This document shows, piece by piece, positions 21,671 to 33,277 of a stretch of DNA of 64,000 nucleotides. Made by a program: the position numbers and the translations under genes. The DNA lies in NCBI GenBank assembly GCA_963576735.1, contig OY755172.1, positions 310,001-374,000 on the forward strand, given 5' to 3'. The notes beneath the pieces are model-generated. The model was not told the DNA's origin and searched no databases. It saw only the letters and a program-made list of their open reading frames with translations. The DNA is from Bedellia somnulentella. Its lineage: Eukaryota; Arthropoda; Insecta; Lepidoptera; Bedelliidae. Numbering within the stretch: the first letter of the stretch is position 1; the number at the start of each line of letters is the position of its first letter.

Positions 21671-21743
21671 CAAAGTCCTGTGAGGACTCGAGCATAGTTT
21701 CCACCATCATATTGACACCGCTGCAGCAACACACCACTGCCAT
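21671..21743 (-). CDS. taperin-like gene, N-terminal exon
   Basis: On the minus strand GACTTTG|GTAAGT gives a consensus donor (exon ends 21671). Joining its single phase-1 nucleotide to the GT that opens the exon at 17410 makes a Gly codon directly before MSNGSLPLW, keeping frame. Upstream, a pyrimidine-rich tract ending GGCAG (21740-21737) suggests the exon starts at 21736. Translation would then begin at the ATG at 21710 (MMVETMLESSQDFG). If there is no splice there, an ATG at 21743 in the same frame would add a Cys-rich MAVVCCCSGVN start. The frame match, donor and acceptor together support a real exon; the product is known only through its partner exon. Confidence 0.6.
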
Positions 21744-21959
21744 GGGAAAAAACAAAGCATAAAAAACGCAAATTAAAATAAATAAGCTTAACTACATAAT
21801 GCAAGTAAAAATAATAACAAAAGTAAACAATAATAATTGTGTATCATTCAACAAACCAACAAATGTTATGAAAACAATTTGTAGGCACAGGGATACCAGA
21901 ATTAAAAATTATAAAGTGATTAGACTTTGTTAGTTAGAGTTTGTTAGTTAGTGATTAGA

Positions 21960-22125
21960 GAGTGTGCTCAAAAAGGCTGGCATCCGAAGTATGAAGAATA
22001 AAAGAGCATGAAAGATTGATGGATGTAAACGAAGCTAGAGAGGTTTGTCAGGATCGTACGAAGTGGCAATCAATAGTCTCTGCCTACCCCAATGGGAACT
22101 AATGGCGTGAGTATATAATACGGGT
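21960..22125 (+). mobile_element. RTE LINE 3' end
   Basis: It holds the final coding codons (GTGTGCTCAAAAAGGCTGG, GAAGTATGAAGAATAAAAGA, GAAGCTAGAGAGGTTTGTCA) and the 3' hairpin CTACCCCAATGGGAACTAAT then GGCGTGAGTATA. It is nearly identical to the coding end of the longer copy at 28470. Confidence 0.8.
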
Positions 22126-22255
22126 TATATAATACAAAAATGCCGTCCTCTCTCATATTGCTGTGCCTGAACAAGGTCCATAGTGTTGTATTGTTATAAA
22201 ATTTGTAACCATGTAATAGCTATGGAATGCAATAAATAAATGTATGTATGTATGT
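22126..22255 (+). mobile_element. retroposon 3' end with (AATG) tail
   Basis: GGAATGCAATAAATAAATG is followed by (TATG)n, a polyadenylation-like signal plus tandem tail. The source LINE was not identified. Confidence 0.45.
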
Positions 22256-22303
22256 AGACTTTGTTGTGCATGAAACCTCATGTGGGGATTATTATACTAA
22301 TCA
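22256..22303 (-). mobile_element. family C fragment
   Basis: CATGAAACCTCATGTGGGGA then TTATTATACTAATCA matches the 3' part of the C unit only. No tRNA-like part is present. Confidence 0.5.
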
Positions 22304-22329
22304 ATACAAATAATTAAGCAGGACTTGAA

Positions 22330-22470
22330 CCCATGATAACTGGGATGTCGTGGGTTTAAGATCTGCTGGTATTAATTTTGTTTTCTAAATTGATTAGTGG
22401 GGATGTGGGGACTCAACTGGGGGAGGCCTTTGCCCAGCAGTAGGACACTATAATATAGGCTACATAAAAA
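22330..22470 (+). mobile_element. lepidopteran-type SINE/RTE tail fragment
   Basis: GGGGGAGGCCTTTGCCCAGC then AGTAGGACACTATAATATAG is a repeat end I recognise as common in moth and butterfly DNA. The family name was not confirmed. Confidence 0.5.
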
Positions 22471-22544
22471 TTTATATAGTAATTATAGAGTGCTCTATAT
22501 TGAATGATAGGTAGATATAAGAGACATACACAATTAAGTAGTGA

Positions 22545-22835
22545 TTAACTAGAATCAAAAAGTGATGTCACTGTAGTATAAAGAATAAAAGAGCATGTAT
22601 GAAATTGATTAATGCAGGTAAAACTATAGACATTTACCAGGAGGCCTAGCAAGAGAGCTATTTTATTGTCACATTATTGGTTAGAATGAGATGTATAAAT
22701 TACTAAGTAAGTGCATAAGAGATAGTTGTTTTATCTAGTTAAAAGGTTGCTCGTACCAGCTATGCAGCTCAGTACAAAGTGGCAATCATTTGTCTTTGCC
22801 AACCCTAATAGAAACTAAAGCACATGTACAAATGC
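22545..22835 (+). mobile_element. RTE LINE relic, interrupted
   Basis: GTATAAAGAATAAAAGAGCA and CTCAGTACAAAGTGGCAATC then TTGCCAACCCTAATAGAAAC match the RTE 3' end, split by about 110 bp of unrelated sequence. Confidence 0.45.
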
Positions 22836-23369
22836 AGTTATGTTGTTTTACTCCAAAATTATTAAATATAACATGCACTACACTCAAAGTGATTTCTAAT
22901 TTACACTTGATATTTTTTTATTGCTAGAAACTCTGGATATTGTATGATTTTGGTGTATAAACAGAAATGACTAAAGATTTTAAGTCATTTTGTGATTTAG
23001 GACAACTTTATGGCATATAACTTAAAAACTAAGTATTAAATAGAAGTACTTTAATTGTTATGTAAATTTAATCTGAAAAATCATACATTGCAAAAAGGTT
23101 AAAATGTTATAAATAAAACCTAAATAAGCCTATTAGTTTGCTCATCTGAATTTCTAGGTTCTACTCCACATTCAGACATCAAGTTACCACATTAACACAA
23201 TACAGCTCTAATGGTCACATTCTAATTGGAATTAGTTTAGCACTTCTTAATTAATTACATACATTGTCTATGCTCTGATACATTTCATTTATATTGAATA
23301 CATTTTTTGTTTAGAGAATTATTGCTTTGAAGTTAAGCTAAGAGATCTTCCAGATTTTTCTTTAGTGAA

Positions 23370-23600
23370 ATAAGAAATGAGGGAAAAAATTGTGAGGAAA
23401 CCTACAAAGCTGTGTCATTGCTAGTCAAATGACATAGACAAACAGCATTGGGCTCATGTGGGTATCAATTATAAGTAAATTCATAAAACATTCTTTTTTT
23501 AAACTCAACATACACACTGCATATAACCCAAGGGGTAGCAGAGTACTAATGCTTATGAACATCAGGTAACCTGATTGTCTCAAGAGTGGCTGTGCCTGTC
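23370..23600 (+). mobile_element. SINE-B relic
   Basis: ATGAGGGAAAAAATTGTGAG, ACCTACAAAGCTGTGTCATT and ATAACCCAAGGGGTAGCAGA follow SINE-B order. The remainder of 22836-24050 shows no feature. Confidence 0.4.
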
Positions 23601-24053
23601 AACTGTGGGAAGGCATAAGAAATCAAAGCTTAGAAAGATAATATGGAGATAGGGTATGTAATACAACAGTAGCAATAATTAAATAATATTGTCCTTAATC
23701 AGACTAGAATTTCTGGAAATACTCATTTATGGATTGTATTACATGGGATTAATTTTGAAAATCTATTGAGTCATTTACTTCATTATAAATTTTTCAACAA
23801 CTAGAAGTAATACATCAATCGCAAAATAACCAAATTGATTACATACCACAACAAAACCAAATAAATGCGATAATAACGGAAACGAGTGTATCATACTATG
23901 CTTTTTACACTACTTAATGCAGTTTATTAGTGCACTATATGACGACCCTCGAATATAAAAGTAAGTCAAGAATGTGCATTGAACCAATAATATAGAAAAG
24001 TAAAATAAAGCAACATAGAGTGCAAAAACGTATGTATTTCAATATCATCTTAC

Positions 24054-24330
24054 CTAGTTAGAATCCATGTACGTTTGACCAATAAACAATACATAAAATG
24101 TCGACTACAAACTGTTGATATCCATTGATACGGAAGAGAAGTTCATGAAACAAATCAGATATCACGCAAGTTAGACACGTTTAGATGAATTGATAATGCT
24201 TTAATACTTTATCCACGCTACGGTTTAAGACTTTATCAGTCAGCAAGTTAAATATAAAGTTGTATTTCAAACTAATTCCTATTATTTCTCCAAAATTTAA
24301 AAACCGACACAACCGCACACTCTAGCTGTC
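24054..24330 (-). other. candidate 5' noncoding exon of taperin-like gene
   Basis: On the minus strand TAACTAG|GTAAGAT (exon end 24054) is a good donor. Joined to the exon at 21736 it would carry stop codons in all useful frames, so it could only be untranslated leader. The 5' limit (about 24330) is a guess. Confidence 0.3.
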
Positions 24331-24613
24331 ACTTTACGATTGTGAATGAACGAAAATGACAAGAGCAAGGGGGGAGAGGAGGGAGATGAGCGAAACGAGC
24401 GAGATAATAATACAATTTATATCCGTTCGGTCGCAGTCCGTTTCTCTGTCAGAAACATTGACATACATTTGACACACGCAGAAGTTTTCTTACTCATATC
24501 CATCGATCGGCTCTGGATAAAATCATACAGCCATTCACAGAAACGAAAAAGATATTTGCATTTATCATTATCATTGATAGTTCTTATTCTTAGCCATCTT
24601 TAAGCGCAACACA

Positions 24614-25587
24614 CACTGAGCCCGCCGGGCTGCCGACATATGTCGGTGACTTTTCGTCGGTGGTGTAGTTACTAGGTTGGCATGGGACCGTCGGATGCCA
24701 ATAAAAGGACCGAAGCGAGCAATTGCCTGATTCTCAGATATTACTTATCGTTGAACGATTTATTCTACAAATATCTCAACACACGTTGCTGTGCAATTTG
24801 TTATGATTCTTTAAATATACCTGTTGGTTTACCTAAACGCGTGATTGATTCTACAAAAAACTGCAAAGGAGTTAGAGTCCTGATTTTGGAAAACTTAAAT
24901 TGTTAACAATTTTTATTGTTGAAAAAAACATATACATATGCGTTTATATAAATTCTATTTTCACGCGCTGGCATTTTTACGTAATTTTTCCATAGACTGA
25001 CATTGTAATTTTTTAATGGTGATTATTCCTCCGTGGTACATCCGATTTTTATCAAAATTGACATAAACCATCTAGACATGGTCCTTGACCACCGTGAAAA
25101 ATTTCAGGGTTCTGAGTTGAGCCGTTTGGGAGGAGTACGATCACAACGAAATGCAAAAGTCGGGGGTAAATGGAGCTTCGCTCGCTACGCTCGCTTCGCT
25201 CCAATTATTTATTTATTTATTTATTCAAGGCACACCAACAGCATTATAACATAGATTGCATTCACATTCATTTTAAAGTCTTGGTCAGTTATAATGCCAA
25301 CAACAGTGCACACAGCATTGACAATATTTTAACTTAAAGATATAACTAAAAAAATTGATTAATAACTATAATAAAATAAAACTAAAATTAATAAAAAATC
25401 CCAACATTAATAGTTAATAACAAACAAAAAAAAAAAAAAAAATTAAAAAAATAATTAAAAAATAAAGTGATAATACCAAAACATTTGAAATTTTGTATTT
25501 AATAAGAAGTTAAATAATGAAATTTTACAAAAAATAGACATGACTCTTTCGATACAGATCAAAGTCGGCGGCCCGGCGGGCTCAGTG
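24614..25587. mobile_element. TIR DNA transposon, non-autonomous, unclassified
   Basis: The 24-bp TIRs start CACTGAGCCCGCCGGGC, at 24614-24637 and 25564-25587, with one mismatch. CGG-containing repeats (GTCGG) lie just inside. The CACTG start would fit CACTA or Chapaev groups, but flanks (CACA left, TACA right) give no clean TSD. Inner reading frames of about 74 codons resemble nothing known. Contains a TTTATTTATT microsatellite (about 25205) and an A-run near 25427. Confidence 0.75.
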
Positions 25588-25823
25588 TACATACATACTT
25601 ATACTCACGACTATAAATCCCTAGAAGGGGTAGCCAGAGCTAAGGAATTAGAAATTCCTCAGCCACTTTTGTAAGCTAACTGAGGAAAAGTTGGTAAAAT
25701 AAAGGTTGTTGGTGATGGTCTCCAACCGCATCGCCCAACAATCACTTAAAAAGCCCCAATACCGTTAGTCGCCGCTTACGTACACCCACCGGAAGAAATG
25801 GGGTAGTGCTATTCTAAGCCGAC
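25588..25823 (-). mobile_element. SINE-A copy abutting the TIR element
   Basis: The (TATG)n tail begins immediately after the right TIR. The 5' end is truncated by a few bases at CTAAGCCGAC. Adjacency suggests one element inserted at the other's edge. Confidence 0.8.
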
Positions 25824-26733
25824 GTGTATTGCGCTTTATCTATACTTATTATAGATAGAAAAGATTAGATTTATTTGAGTGTTTCTTTGTCTGTAATGAA
25901 TATGTAGTCTATATGTCTGTATGAAAATTGTAGAGACAACGGTGTTTTTTTTTATATTTATCACTCACCATTATTGCAGATAATTTAATCTATGATGCGG
26001 TTCTTACAAAAGTTTGTTATTGATTTAAAATGGCATCCTGAAAATAACAAGCGTACTAAATTAAATGATGACATACCTTACTAACTGCTTGCTTGTGCTT
26101 ACTAACTCTTTTAGCTATAGAGTGTCGATTATCTAGTACCAACTTATTTGTCTACGTTGGTGTAGTAAGATGTGATTTTGAGGTTTTTAAGGGATTCTGA
26201 AGAGTGAAGAGAAAACTCATCATAAATTATCGTTTATTTTACAACTTTTGAATCCGGTATGCAAAGTTTTACAAAAGTGATGCTGATTACAAAACCATTT
26301 CGAGATATTATGTTTATTAACAATATTTTCTTGAAATTCAATCAAACAAAGCTATGATGACCTTTATTTTATCAATAAAACTGTAACAGTGTTTGATCTT
26401 CAGTGTTATTTCAGAGATATTAGTTTTTGCAGTTTATTAATAAAATAGCGAAATCATAGGTTTATTTAATATAATATCGTGATACTATCATTTGAGATCA
26501 TCAGTTCATGAAACGTTTTGCAATCAATAACATTTTTATTAAATATTTCGCTTCATTTGCATGTCGCTACGTGATTGTTGTGATCGATGACGTCATAAAG
26601 AGAAAAAGTTGAACCATCTTTAAAAAATCATAACTTTACAATTAGTCATTTGATATGAAAAATATTCAAACTAGTCTTTTATTTTTGTGTTTGCTATCGA
26701 ATTAAAATAATTAATAAATACAAAAAAAAAACT
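25824..26733. other. mostly unassigned; weak SINE-A relic
   Basis: Around 26115-26240 a faint SINE-A order is visible (TAGAGTGTCGATTATCTAG, TTTTTAAGGGATTCTGA). TGACGTCAT occurs at 26587. No gene was seen. Confidence 0.4.
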
Positions 26734-26741
26734 TTGCATAT

Positions 26742-28122
26742 AATAATAATAATAAAAAATAATAAAACTCTTTATTGCACATTACAAAATAAAAACAACA
26801 ATTACAAAAAAGATCGGTATAAAAGCCAAAGTACAACTGGCGGTCTTATCACTAAGAGCGATCTCTTCCAGACAACCCATTAATGGAAAGATTTGCTGGA
26901 TTAAAAACATGTTCGGTAGATGTCCAATAAATTAAACTGATTTGCTTAAAAACTAAAATTATTCATCAAACTATTATCTATCTATTTTAAGTATTACTAA
27001 ATATTTATTAAGTTCTAATACACTTACAGATACAGATAGTTTTCCATAAAATAAATAATATTCAATAAATACAATACATATGCAATATATATAAAGATTT
27101 TTAAATAAAATACATATATACATTTTACGACATTATATATAATAGAATATATAAACTTTTGTATGCAACACAAATAATATTATAATGTTTCGGAGAGGAA
27201 GTGTTTTTTTACCATTTTCTTGAAAATAGGGAGAGACTTGGCTAATCGCACCTCTACAGGAAGACCGTTCCATAGTTTTACAGCCTGGACGGTAAAGGAG
27301 GAACTGTAAAAATTGGTGGAATGGGAAGGGGTACTCAACAAAAGATTGTGGTAAGCACGCAGATTGAGGTCATGTGAAGAGTGAAGGAATTGGAAACGCT
27401 CTTTAAGGTAGGAGGGGGTGGCAGGATTAAACAAGATAGAGTACAGGAGAGACAGAGTATGTGCATTCCGGCGGAGACGAATTGGAAGCCACTGAAGTTT
27501 ATTGCGATACGCAGAGACATGGTCATATTTACGCAGTCCGAAAATAAACCTAATACATAAGTTTTGTAAGCGCTCAAGTTTGTTCAGTTGATCTTCAGTT
27601 AGATCGAGATAGCAGGTGTCAGCATAATCAAGAATAGGTAGTAGAAGAGATTGGGCTAACGCAGTTTTGGTAGCAGTAGGGAGAAAGTTACGTAGCCTCC
27701 TGAGGGACCCTGCTGACGCAAACAGCCTCCGGCTTACTAATTCCAGTTGCGGCACCCAAGATAAGGTGCTATCTATCATCACACCAAGGTTTTTTACAGC
27801 AGCGCTGAAAGGAATGGATGTGCCATCAAATAAAACAGGCGGTAGTGATTTATAGTCAATCTTGGAAACAATTCGTGAGCTACCAACTATAATTATTTGC
27901 GTTTTATTCGGATTAACTTTCAATCCATATGCTTCACTCCATTTCAAAATTTGCATTAAATCATTATTAATTAAGCTTATGGACATATTTATTTGGTCAA
28001 AATTAGCCTGTGTGTAAATCTGAAGATCATCTGCATAAAGGTGGTAGGAAGAAGTAAGTTTATGAGAAATGGAGTTAATAAATATAGCGAATAAGAGAGG
28101 AGACAACACACCACCTCATATA
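26742..28122 (-). mobile_element. CR1-like LINE, 5'-truncated
   Basis: The minus-strand element ends in an (ATT)n-type tail after AATAAAGAG (left). It starts inside the RT domain (right). TTGCATAT at 26734-26741 and 28123-28130 is a candidate 8-bp TSD. It contains the reverse transcriptase remnant plus about 430 bp of 3' UTR. Confidence 0.85.
27180..28116 (-). pseudogene. reverse transcriptase fragment of CR1-like LINE
   Basis: About 310 codons are open up to a stop at 27180. The fragment starts within the RT (GGVLSPLLF), then shows the catalytic box HLYADDLQIY (residues about 22-31). The thumb and C-terminal region follow, with LDYADTCYLDLTEDQLNKLE and LQWLPIRLRRNAH and the terminal LWNGLPVEVR. 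The upstream endonuclease and fingers are missing, so it cannot be active. The long uninterrupted frame indicates a fairly recent insertion. CR1/Zenon grouping rests on the ADDLQIY and LQWLPI style. Confidence 0.85.
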
Positions 28123-28457
28123 TTGCATATCATTGTAAAGTAATTGTAAGCTTGTTTAGTGGTTACCCTTTTCTATGTAAGTCATTTATTTATTAAACTG
28201 AAACGTGTCTTGGCGTCTTGACCGCTAAACTTCGTCCAAAACATGCACATTAGCGTAACACATCTTCGTTTTGTATATATATCTTAACAACAAAGAATCA
28301 TGTATAGATATTTTAACAAAAAGAAATTTTAAATGTAACATAGAGCTGCCATCAAGGCCAAGGGTGCTAGTTTATTTTTCTTTTCCGCTAAATCTGTCGA
28401 ATAATCCTTGTCCTTTAAAAAACTACCAATTGGGGATTTTTATTATTAAGGAATCAC

Positions 28458-29499
28458 TTACTTACTTACTTACTTATACTCACGCCCATTGTTCCCATTG
28501 GGGTAGGCAGAGACTATCGATCGCCACTTTGTACGATCCTGACAAACCTCTCTAGCTTCGTTTACATCCATCAATCTTTTCATACATGCTCTTTTATTCT
28601 TCATACTTCGGACGCCAGCCTTTTTGAGCACACTCTCAATTTGGTCCAAGTGTGTTCTCCGTGGTCGTCCTCTACTCACATTACCTTCCACGTTGGCTCT
28701 ATAGATCTCTTTCACCAATTTACTGTCATTCATCCTCTCTATGTGCCCAAACCACCTTAACATTCCTTTCTCTATCTTGCACACTACGTCATCTTTCACA
28801 CCTAAACGTTCACGAATTACACTATTTCTCACTCTGTCGCACAACCTTACATTACATATACTTCTGAGGGATCTCATTTCCACTGCATTCACTCTACTTT
28901 CATGCCTCTTTTGCCATGCCCAACATTCACTACCATACATCAGCGTAGGAACCAGTACAGCATTGTGAACTGCCATTCGCGCCTTTTCAGACAGGAACTG
29001 GCTCGACATTAGACTGTTTATGGCTCCATTTACCGCATTTCCCTTTTTTACTCTCCTTTCAATATCTTCCTCGCATTTTCCGTCCCTTGTAAACAAACTT
29101 CCCAGATATACAAACTCTTTCACTTGTTCCACTTTCTTGCCACCTATTGTAATCTCACATTCTGTCATACTTTCCTCTCTCTGGAAAACCATTGTCTTGG
29201 TTTTGTCCACATTCACTCGCATGCCCTTTCTTTCAAAAGACTTACACGCAATATTCACCATCTCTTGCAACTCATTTACCGTTGATGCAAGTAATACTTG
29301 ATCGTCAGCGTATAAGAGGCATTTAATGATGAATCCTTCCATTCTCAGACCATAATCACTTTCGCGTAGTTCTTTCAAACAGTCATCCATGAACAGATTG
29401 AAAAGCCACGGAGAAGCTACACAACCCTGACGTACACCCCTAGAGATTTCAAACCAGTCCGTGTTTTCTCCGTTTATTCTTACACATGCACTGGAACCC
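28458..29499 (-). mobile_element. RTE LINE, 5'-truncated, with TSD
   Basis: TAAGGAATCAC at 28447-28457 and 29500-29510 is a perfect 11-bp TSD. The 3' end on the minus strand is GGGCGTGAGTATAAG followed by (TAAG)n, with the CCCAATGGG hairpin just before. It is the longest RTE copy in the window, and many 3' scraps derive from this family. Confidence 0.95.
28470..29499 (-). pseudogene. RTE reverse transcriptase fragment
   Basis: The frame is open across the insert. It begins within the RT (GVRQGCVASPWLFNLFMDD), then the catalytic LLYADDQVLLA. The RTE-type C-terminus follows, with VKEFVYLGSLFTRDGKC, LRWFGHIERMND and GRPRRTHLDQIE. The protein C-terminus overlaps the 3' hairpin and tail. Endonuclease and RT fingers are lost by 5' truncation. 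The ATG near 29390 is internal, not a true start. Confidence 0.9.
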
Positions 29500-29510
29500 T
29501 AAGGAATCAC

Positions 29511-29992
29511 AATTCATAAAAATATACTTTAAAAATATATTTTTCAAAGAAACCATTCACAATATTTTCTTACACTTACAGAGATTGCAATAAAAGAAAA
29601 CGTATTTAAATTAAAACTTTTCATTGGAGTTATGAGTGATTAAAACAGACATAAGTTATCTTTATAAAATGTAGCAACATCTTTTTATTGGTTAAGTTAG
29701 TGGCACTATATACCTTTTAAAACATTAATTACACATTGATCCCCTCATTTCGAAAGTCTAGAGCCATTTCATCAAATCTCTATATTATATTATTTTATGC
29801 ATTCCATCATTTAATGTATTACGATTCGTCTCTATGTATATAACATTACTGGCCGATTACTGAGAGATACTTATTCATTCAAAATCTATCAGTATCTCAC
29901 TTCTCACGTGACTGATCGCTCTTACTCACCTCATAGCTCCCTTAACTGGTTTACTCCCATGTAGTCTTGACGTCTTATAGTATTAATATTCA
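29511..29992. other. no recognisable feature
   Basis: AT-rich sequence between two retroposon insertions, without ORF or repeat. Confidence 0.45.
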
Positions 29993-30003
29993 ATCTCTTT
30001 TTG

Positions 30004-30252
30004 TACATACATACATATACTCACGGCTGTAAATCCCTAGAATGGGTGGCCAGAGCTAAGGAATCAGAAATTCCTCAGCCACTTTTGGAAATGTGGGTGG
30101 GGAAAAGATGGTAAAAATAAAGGTTTTTGGTGATGGGTCTCCAACCGCATCGCCCAATAATCCCTTAAAAGCCCCAATACCGTTAGTCGCCCCTTACGTA
30201 CACCCATCGGTAGAAACGGGGTAGTGCTATTCTAAGCCGACACTTCACGGCG
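30004..30252 (-). mobile_element. SINE-A copy, full length
   Basis: The direct repeat ATCTCTTTTTG at 29993-30003 and 30253-30263 is a perfect 11-bp TSD. Confidence 0.9.
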
Positions 30253-30461
30253 ATCTCTTTTTGTTCGTAGTAATGGAATAGTGGGCGATATATTTTAAAC
30301 CTACTACTTGCTAGCTCTCAAGCTACGTTACTAAAATCTAATATCTCTTTGTGTAGGATATGTAGCATTAAACCCCATCAAAATCAATAACAATTTTATA
30401 AACGATAATTACTAAAAAAAAAAAAACTCAGCGATTATACCGAAGATACTTGATAAAAACG

Positions 30462-30815
30462 ACGTGATAGCTCAGTGGGTAGAACACCGGTTGACGTGCA
30501 AGCGACTAGTGTTCAAATCCCGGGTCGGGCCTACACCAATTTGTCTTTTCTAAAGACATATGTGTGGTTAATTTATCACGGTTGTTAACGGTGAGGGAAA
30601 ACATCGTGAGGAAACCCACATGGCTGAGTTGTACTTAGTCATGTGACAGTGTATTCGTACAAAAACGGCGATAGGCCTGCCCCCTATCACGTGAGTACAC
30701 TGTCCATGCAAAACGTGGGTAATCTGAACACCAGGTGACAATGTCACGTGATGTTCAGAAGTATTAGTACCTCTGCCAACCCCTTCGGGGATATTCGGTG
30801 TGAACGTTTATATTA
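30462..30815 (+). mobile_element. SINE-B copy, full length
   Basis: The head is CGTGATAGCTCAGTGGGTAG and the B-box GTGTTCAAATCCC. The body is nearly identical to the copy at 17931. It ends CGTTTATATTATTATTATG; the TSD is not clear. Confidence 0.85.
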
Positions 30816-31165
30816 TTATTATGTTATACTTACCTTGTTTAGATTATTAGCCTTTACGTTTGTTGGTGACCATTTCATATTAAAATAGGCATGAAACTCT
30901 AGTAAGTACTTATGTTATTTGCTGCGTTATATTTTATTATTTCTGGTGATTGCTTAAAACCTAAGCCGATAAAATTTATTGAATGTACTGCGGATGTAAG
31001 TTGCTTATCATTAAGTTATTCTCCAAAATTTTAGACTGAAATTGAATACGTTTCAAAAAACAGCCGACTTTCTTATGTCTGTGTTCTTTGACATTTTTAT
31101 GTTAAATTATTGTTTGTTACTTTACTTTATGACTTTGCACACAATTTTTTTTAAAATTAAAACAT

Positions 31166-31376
31166 TACTACCCGTGGGTGTTCGTAAGAGATGACTAAGG
31201 ATGCAAACATCCTTAAAGCCCAAAGGCTTTTTAAGTGATTTTTGGTCGATGCGGTTGGAGAACCTTTGTTTTACAATCTTTCTCCATTTAATTTCCAAGA
31301 TTGGCTGAGGAATTTCGTATTCTGAAGCTCTGGCTATACCTTTTAGGGATTTATAGCCATGAGTAGCCATGTATGT
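31166..31376 (+). mobile_element. SINE-A copy, 5'-truncated and diverged
   Basis: It starts within CTACCCGTGGGTGTTCGTAA and ends ATAGCCATGAGTAGCCATG. An internal deletion removed the GACCCATCACC block. Confidence 0.65.
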
Positions 31377-31389
31377 TTTTTTATCCTTA

Positions 31390-31528
31390 ATACTACTCTG
31401 TGTAAAAAGTATCGGGAATATGTCAATAAAAAGACCCGCGTAAAAGAGGTCGTTCAAATGTTTTTATTGCATGTTGGTAGCACTGTTCTGATTTAGCGCG
31501 CAAAATTTGAGCGGGATCTGTCATTTAA
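31390..31528 (+). mobile_element. short MITE-like repeat, copy 1
   Basis: 139 bp match 43010-43147 in inverted orientation. The repeat starts CTACTCTGTGTAAAAAG and ends GGGATCTGTCATT, with TA on both outer sides at both loci. This is compatible with a mariner-type target, but no terminal inverted repeat is visible. Confidence 0.6.
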
Positions 31529-31874
31529 TTTGTTTTAAACTAATTTTTTTGTTGGTCATAATTTTGAGTCCTCGGCGATTTTCACAATGGAAAATATAGT
31601 TGAACAAAGAGTGTGCATTAAATTTTGTGTTAAAACAGTGAATAAAGAATAATTAAGTGAACCAATCCCATCCCAAATATTATTGCATTCTAGGCCTCTC
31701 AATCAAAACAGATGTATTATCAACCTACAACCCTCGTCTTATTAACTCACTTTTTATTGAAAATAGGATTGGCTCTTTATAAACCTTTTAAAACTTAACT
31801 TTACTTAACGAAAAATGACCTTGTTGCCTGCAAATAAATGATTTATTTTATTTATTTATTAAGTATAAAAAATG

Positions 31875-32152
31875 TGTACACCAATGTGTCATTTCTGAAG
31901 TCATAATGGGTGGTTATTTATCATGGTTGTTAATGGTAAGGGAAACTAAGCGAGGAAACCGATATGGCTGAGTTGTACTAAGTCATGCGACAGTGTATTC
32001 GTACAAAACAGCGATAGGCCTGCCCCCTATCTCGTGAGTACATTGTCCAAGCAAAACGAGGGTACTCTGAGCACCAGGTGACAATGTCAAGTTATGTTCA
32101 GAAGTATTAGTACCTCTGCCAACCATTCGGGGATAAACAGTGCGACCGTTTT
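31875..32152 (+). mobile_element. SINE-B copy, 5'-truncated
   Basis: It begins at the CACCAATGTGTC block, lacks the tRNA-like head, and ends AACCATTCGGGGATAAACAG. Confidence 0.75.
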
Positions 32153-33277
32153 CCTCTTGGAGAGTGTTGAAAAATGTAACATTTCAGTTCCTCTGTCTTA
32201 CATACTTTTAAATATTACAAAGAGACGAATGTTTTGAGTTTATAGGGGCATTTCTAATCCATTAAAATTTCTTTCACGTATACAGATTTACATCACTGTC
32301 TCAAACTAGTCAATTATTATCAAAAGCCTTTCTTTCCATCCGCGCAATGTCTGGGTCAGATCGTTAGTGTATGATAAGTACCAAATGTAGATTCAACAAG
32401 AAGACAAAAAATTGCGTAAAAATATTATGTAGATAAAAAGTCAGCAACGCTGCCTGGTAGATAAGTTGACCCTTGTCACGTTATCTTATTAGAGGGAACA
32501 TATCGGCAGACAGTGAGTGCCCCTTGATGCATCCCATCTGACTTACTGACGTCTCGTTTATCTACAGTCCCCAGCCCCAACCCTGGGTGACAAAATTGGG
32601 ACGCCTGATTGAATTATTTAGGCAAATCTGTTTTACGGAAACATCATGTAGCAATATTTTCTTTTTCATGTTGAATATTTTAGATTATTTAAGATGGGAA
32701 TTTGTTAACAAAGATGAACTATATATAAAAAACATTAAATTTCATACCGGTTTAAATTAAAAATCACTCATCAAAATCACAGATTAAGGATTAAGAAAAG
32801 ACATGCAAGTATGCATTCCATTCAAGATTTAGATTAAAATACTCTTCTCCTCACAGCCTATACATGTCCCCATCAAGGGGCTCGAGCCTACCCTATATAG
32901 TGTGATATGACCTTAGTCCACCACGCTGGCCAATTGCAAAATATAAAAAAATAAAATACCCTACTAATAGTCTGAAAATTCTATTAGCAAGTTGATAGCA
33001 AATATACAATGAAATGTGACAATACAAAACGGAGGATAACAACAAGTGATTTCTCACAAAAGAGTACCACCCACTATAAATAATAATTCTAGTAAGCTAG
33101 ATTTACCGCGGAGTAAATCATTTCTGATCTCTTTTAACCTGAACAAAAGACGCGGTGTTTTATTGCCGCCAAAATGGCGACATTTCATTTAGCAATTTTC
33201 CATTATCTCGAGCTATTCTGCCAGAAAATCCTCTTTTGAACTTTCTTTGTAACTTCAAAAAGGTTCTTTTAGCAACC
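32153..33277. other. no recognisable feature
   Basis: Low-copy-looking AT-rich DNA with a moderately GC patch (about 32450-32610). No gene or repeat is identified. Confidence 0.4.

Noticed and set aside
24346..25254. Frames of 73-85 codons near the TIR element
   Set aside because: No motif, biased composition, and two lie inside a non-autonomous transposon. Not supported as genes.
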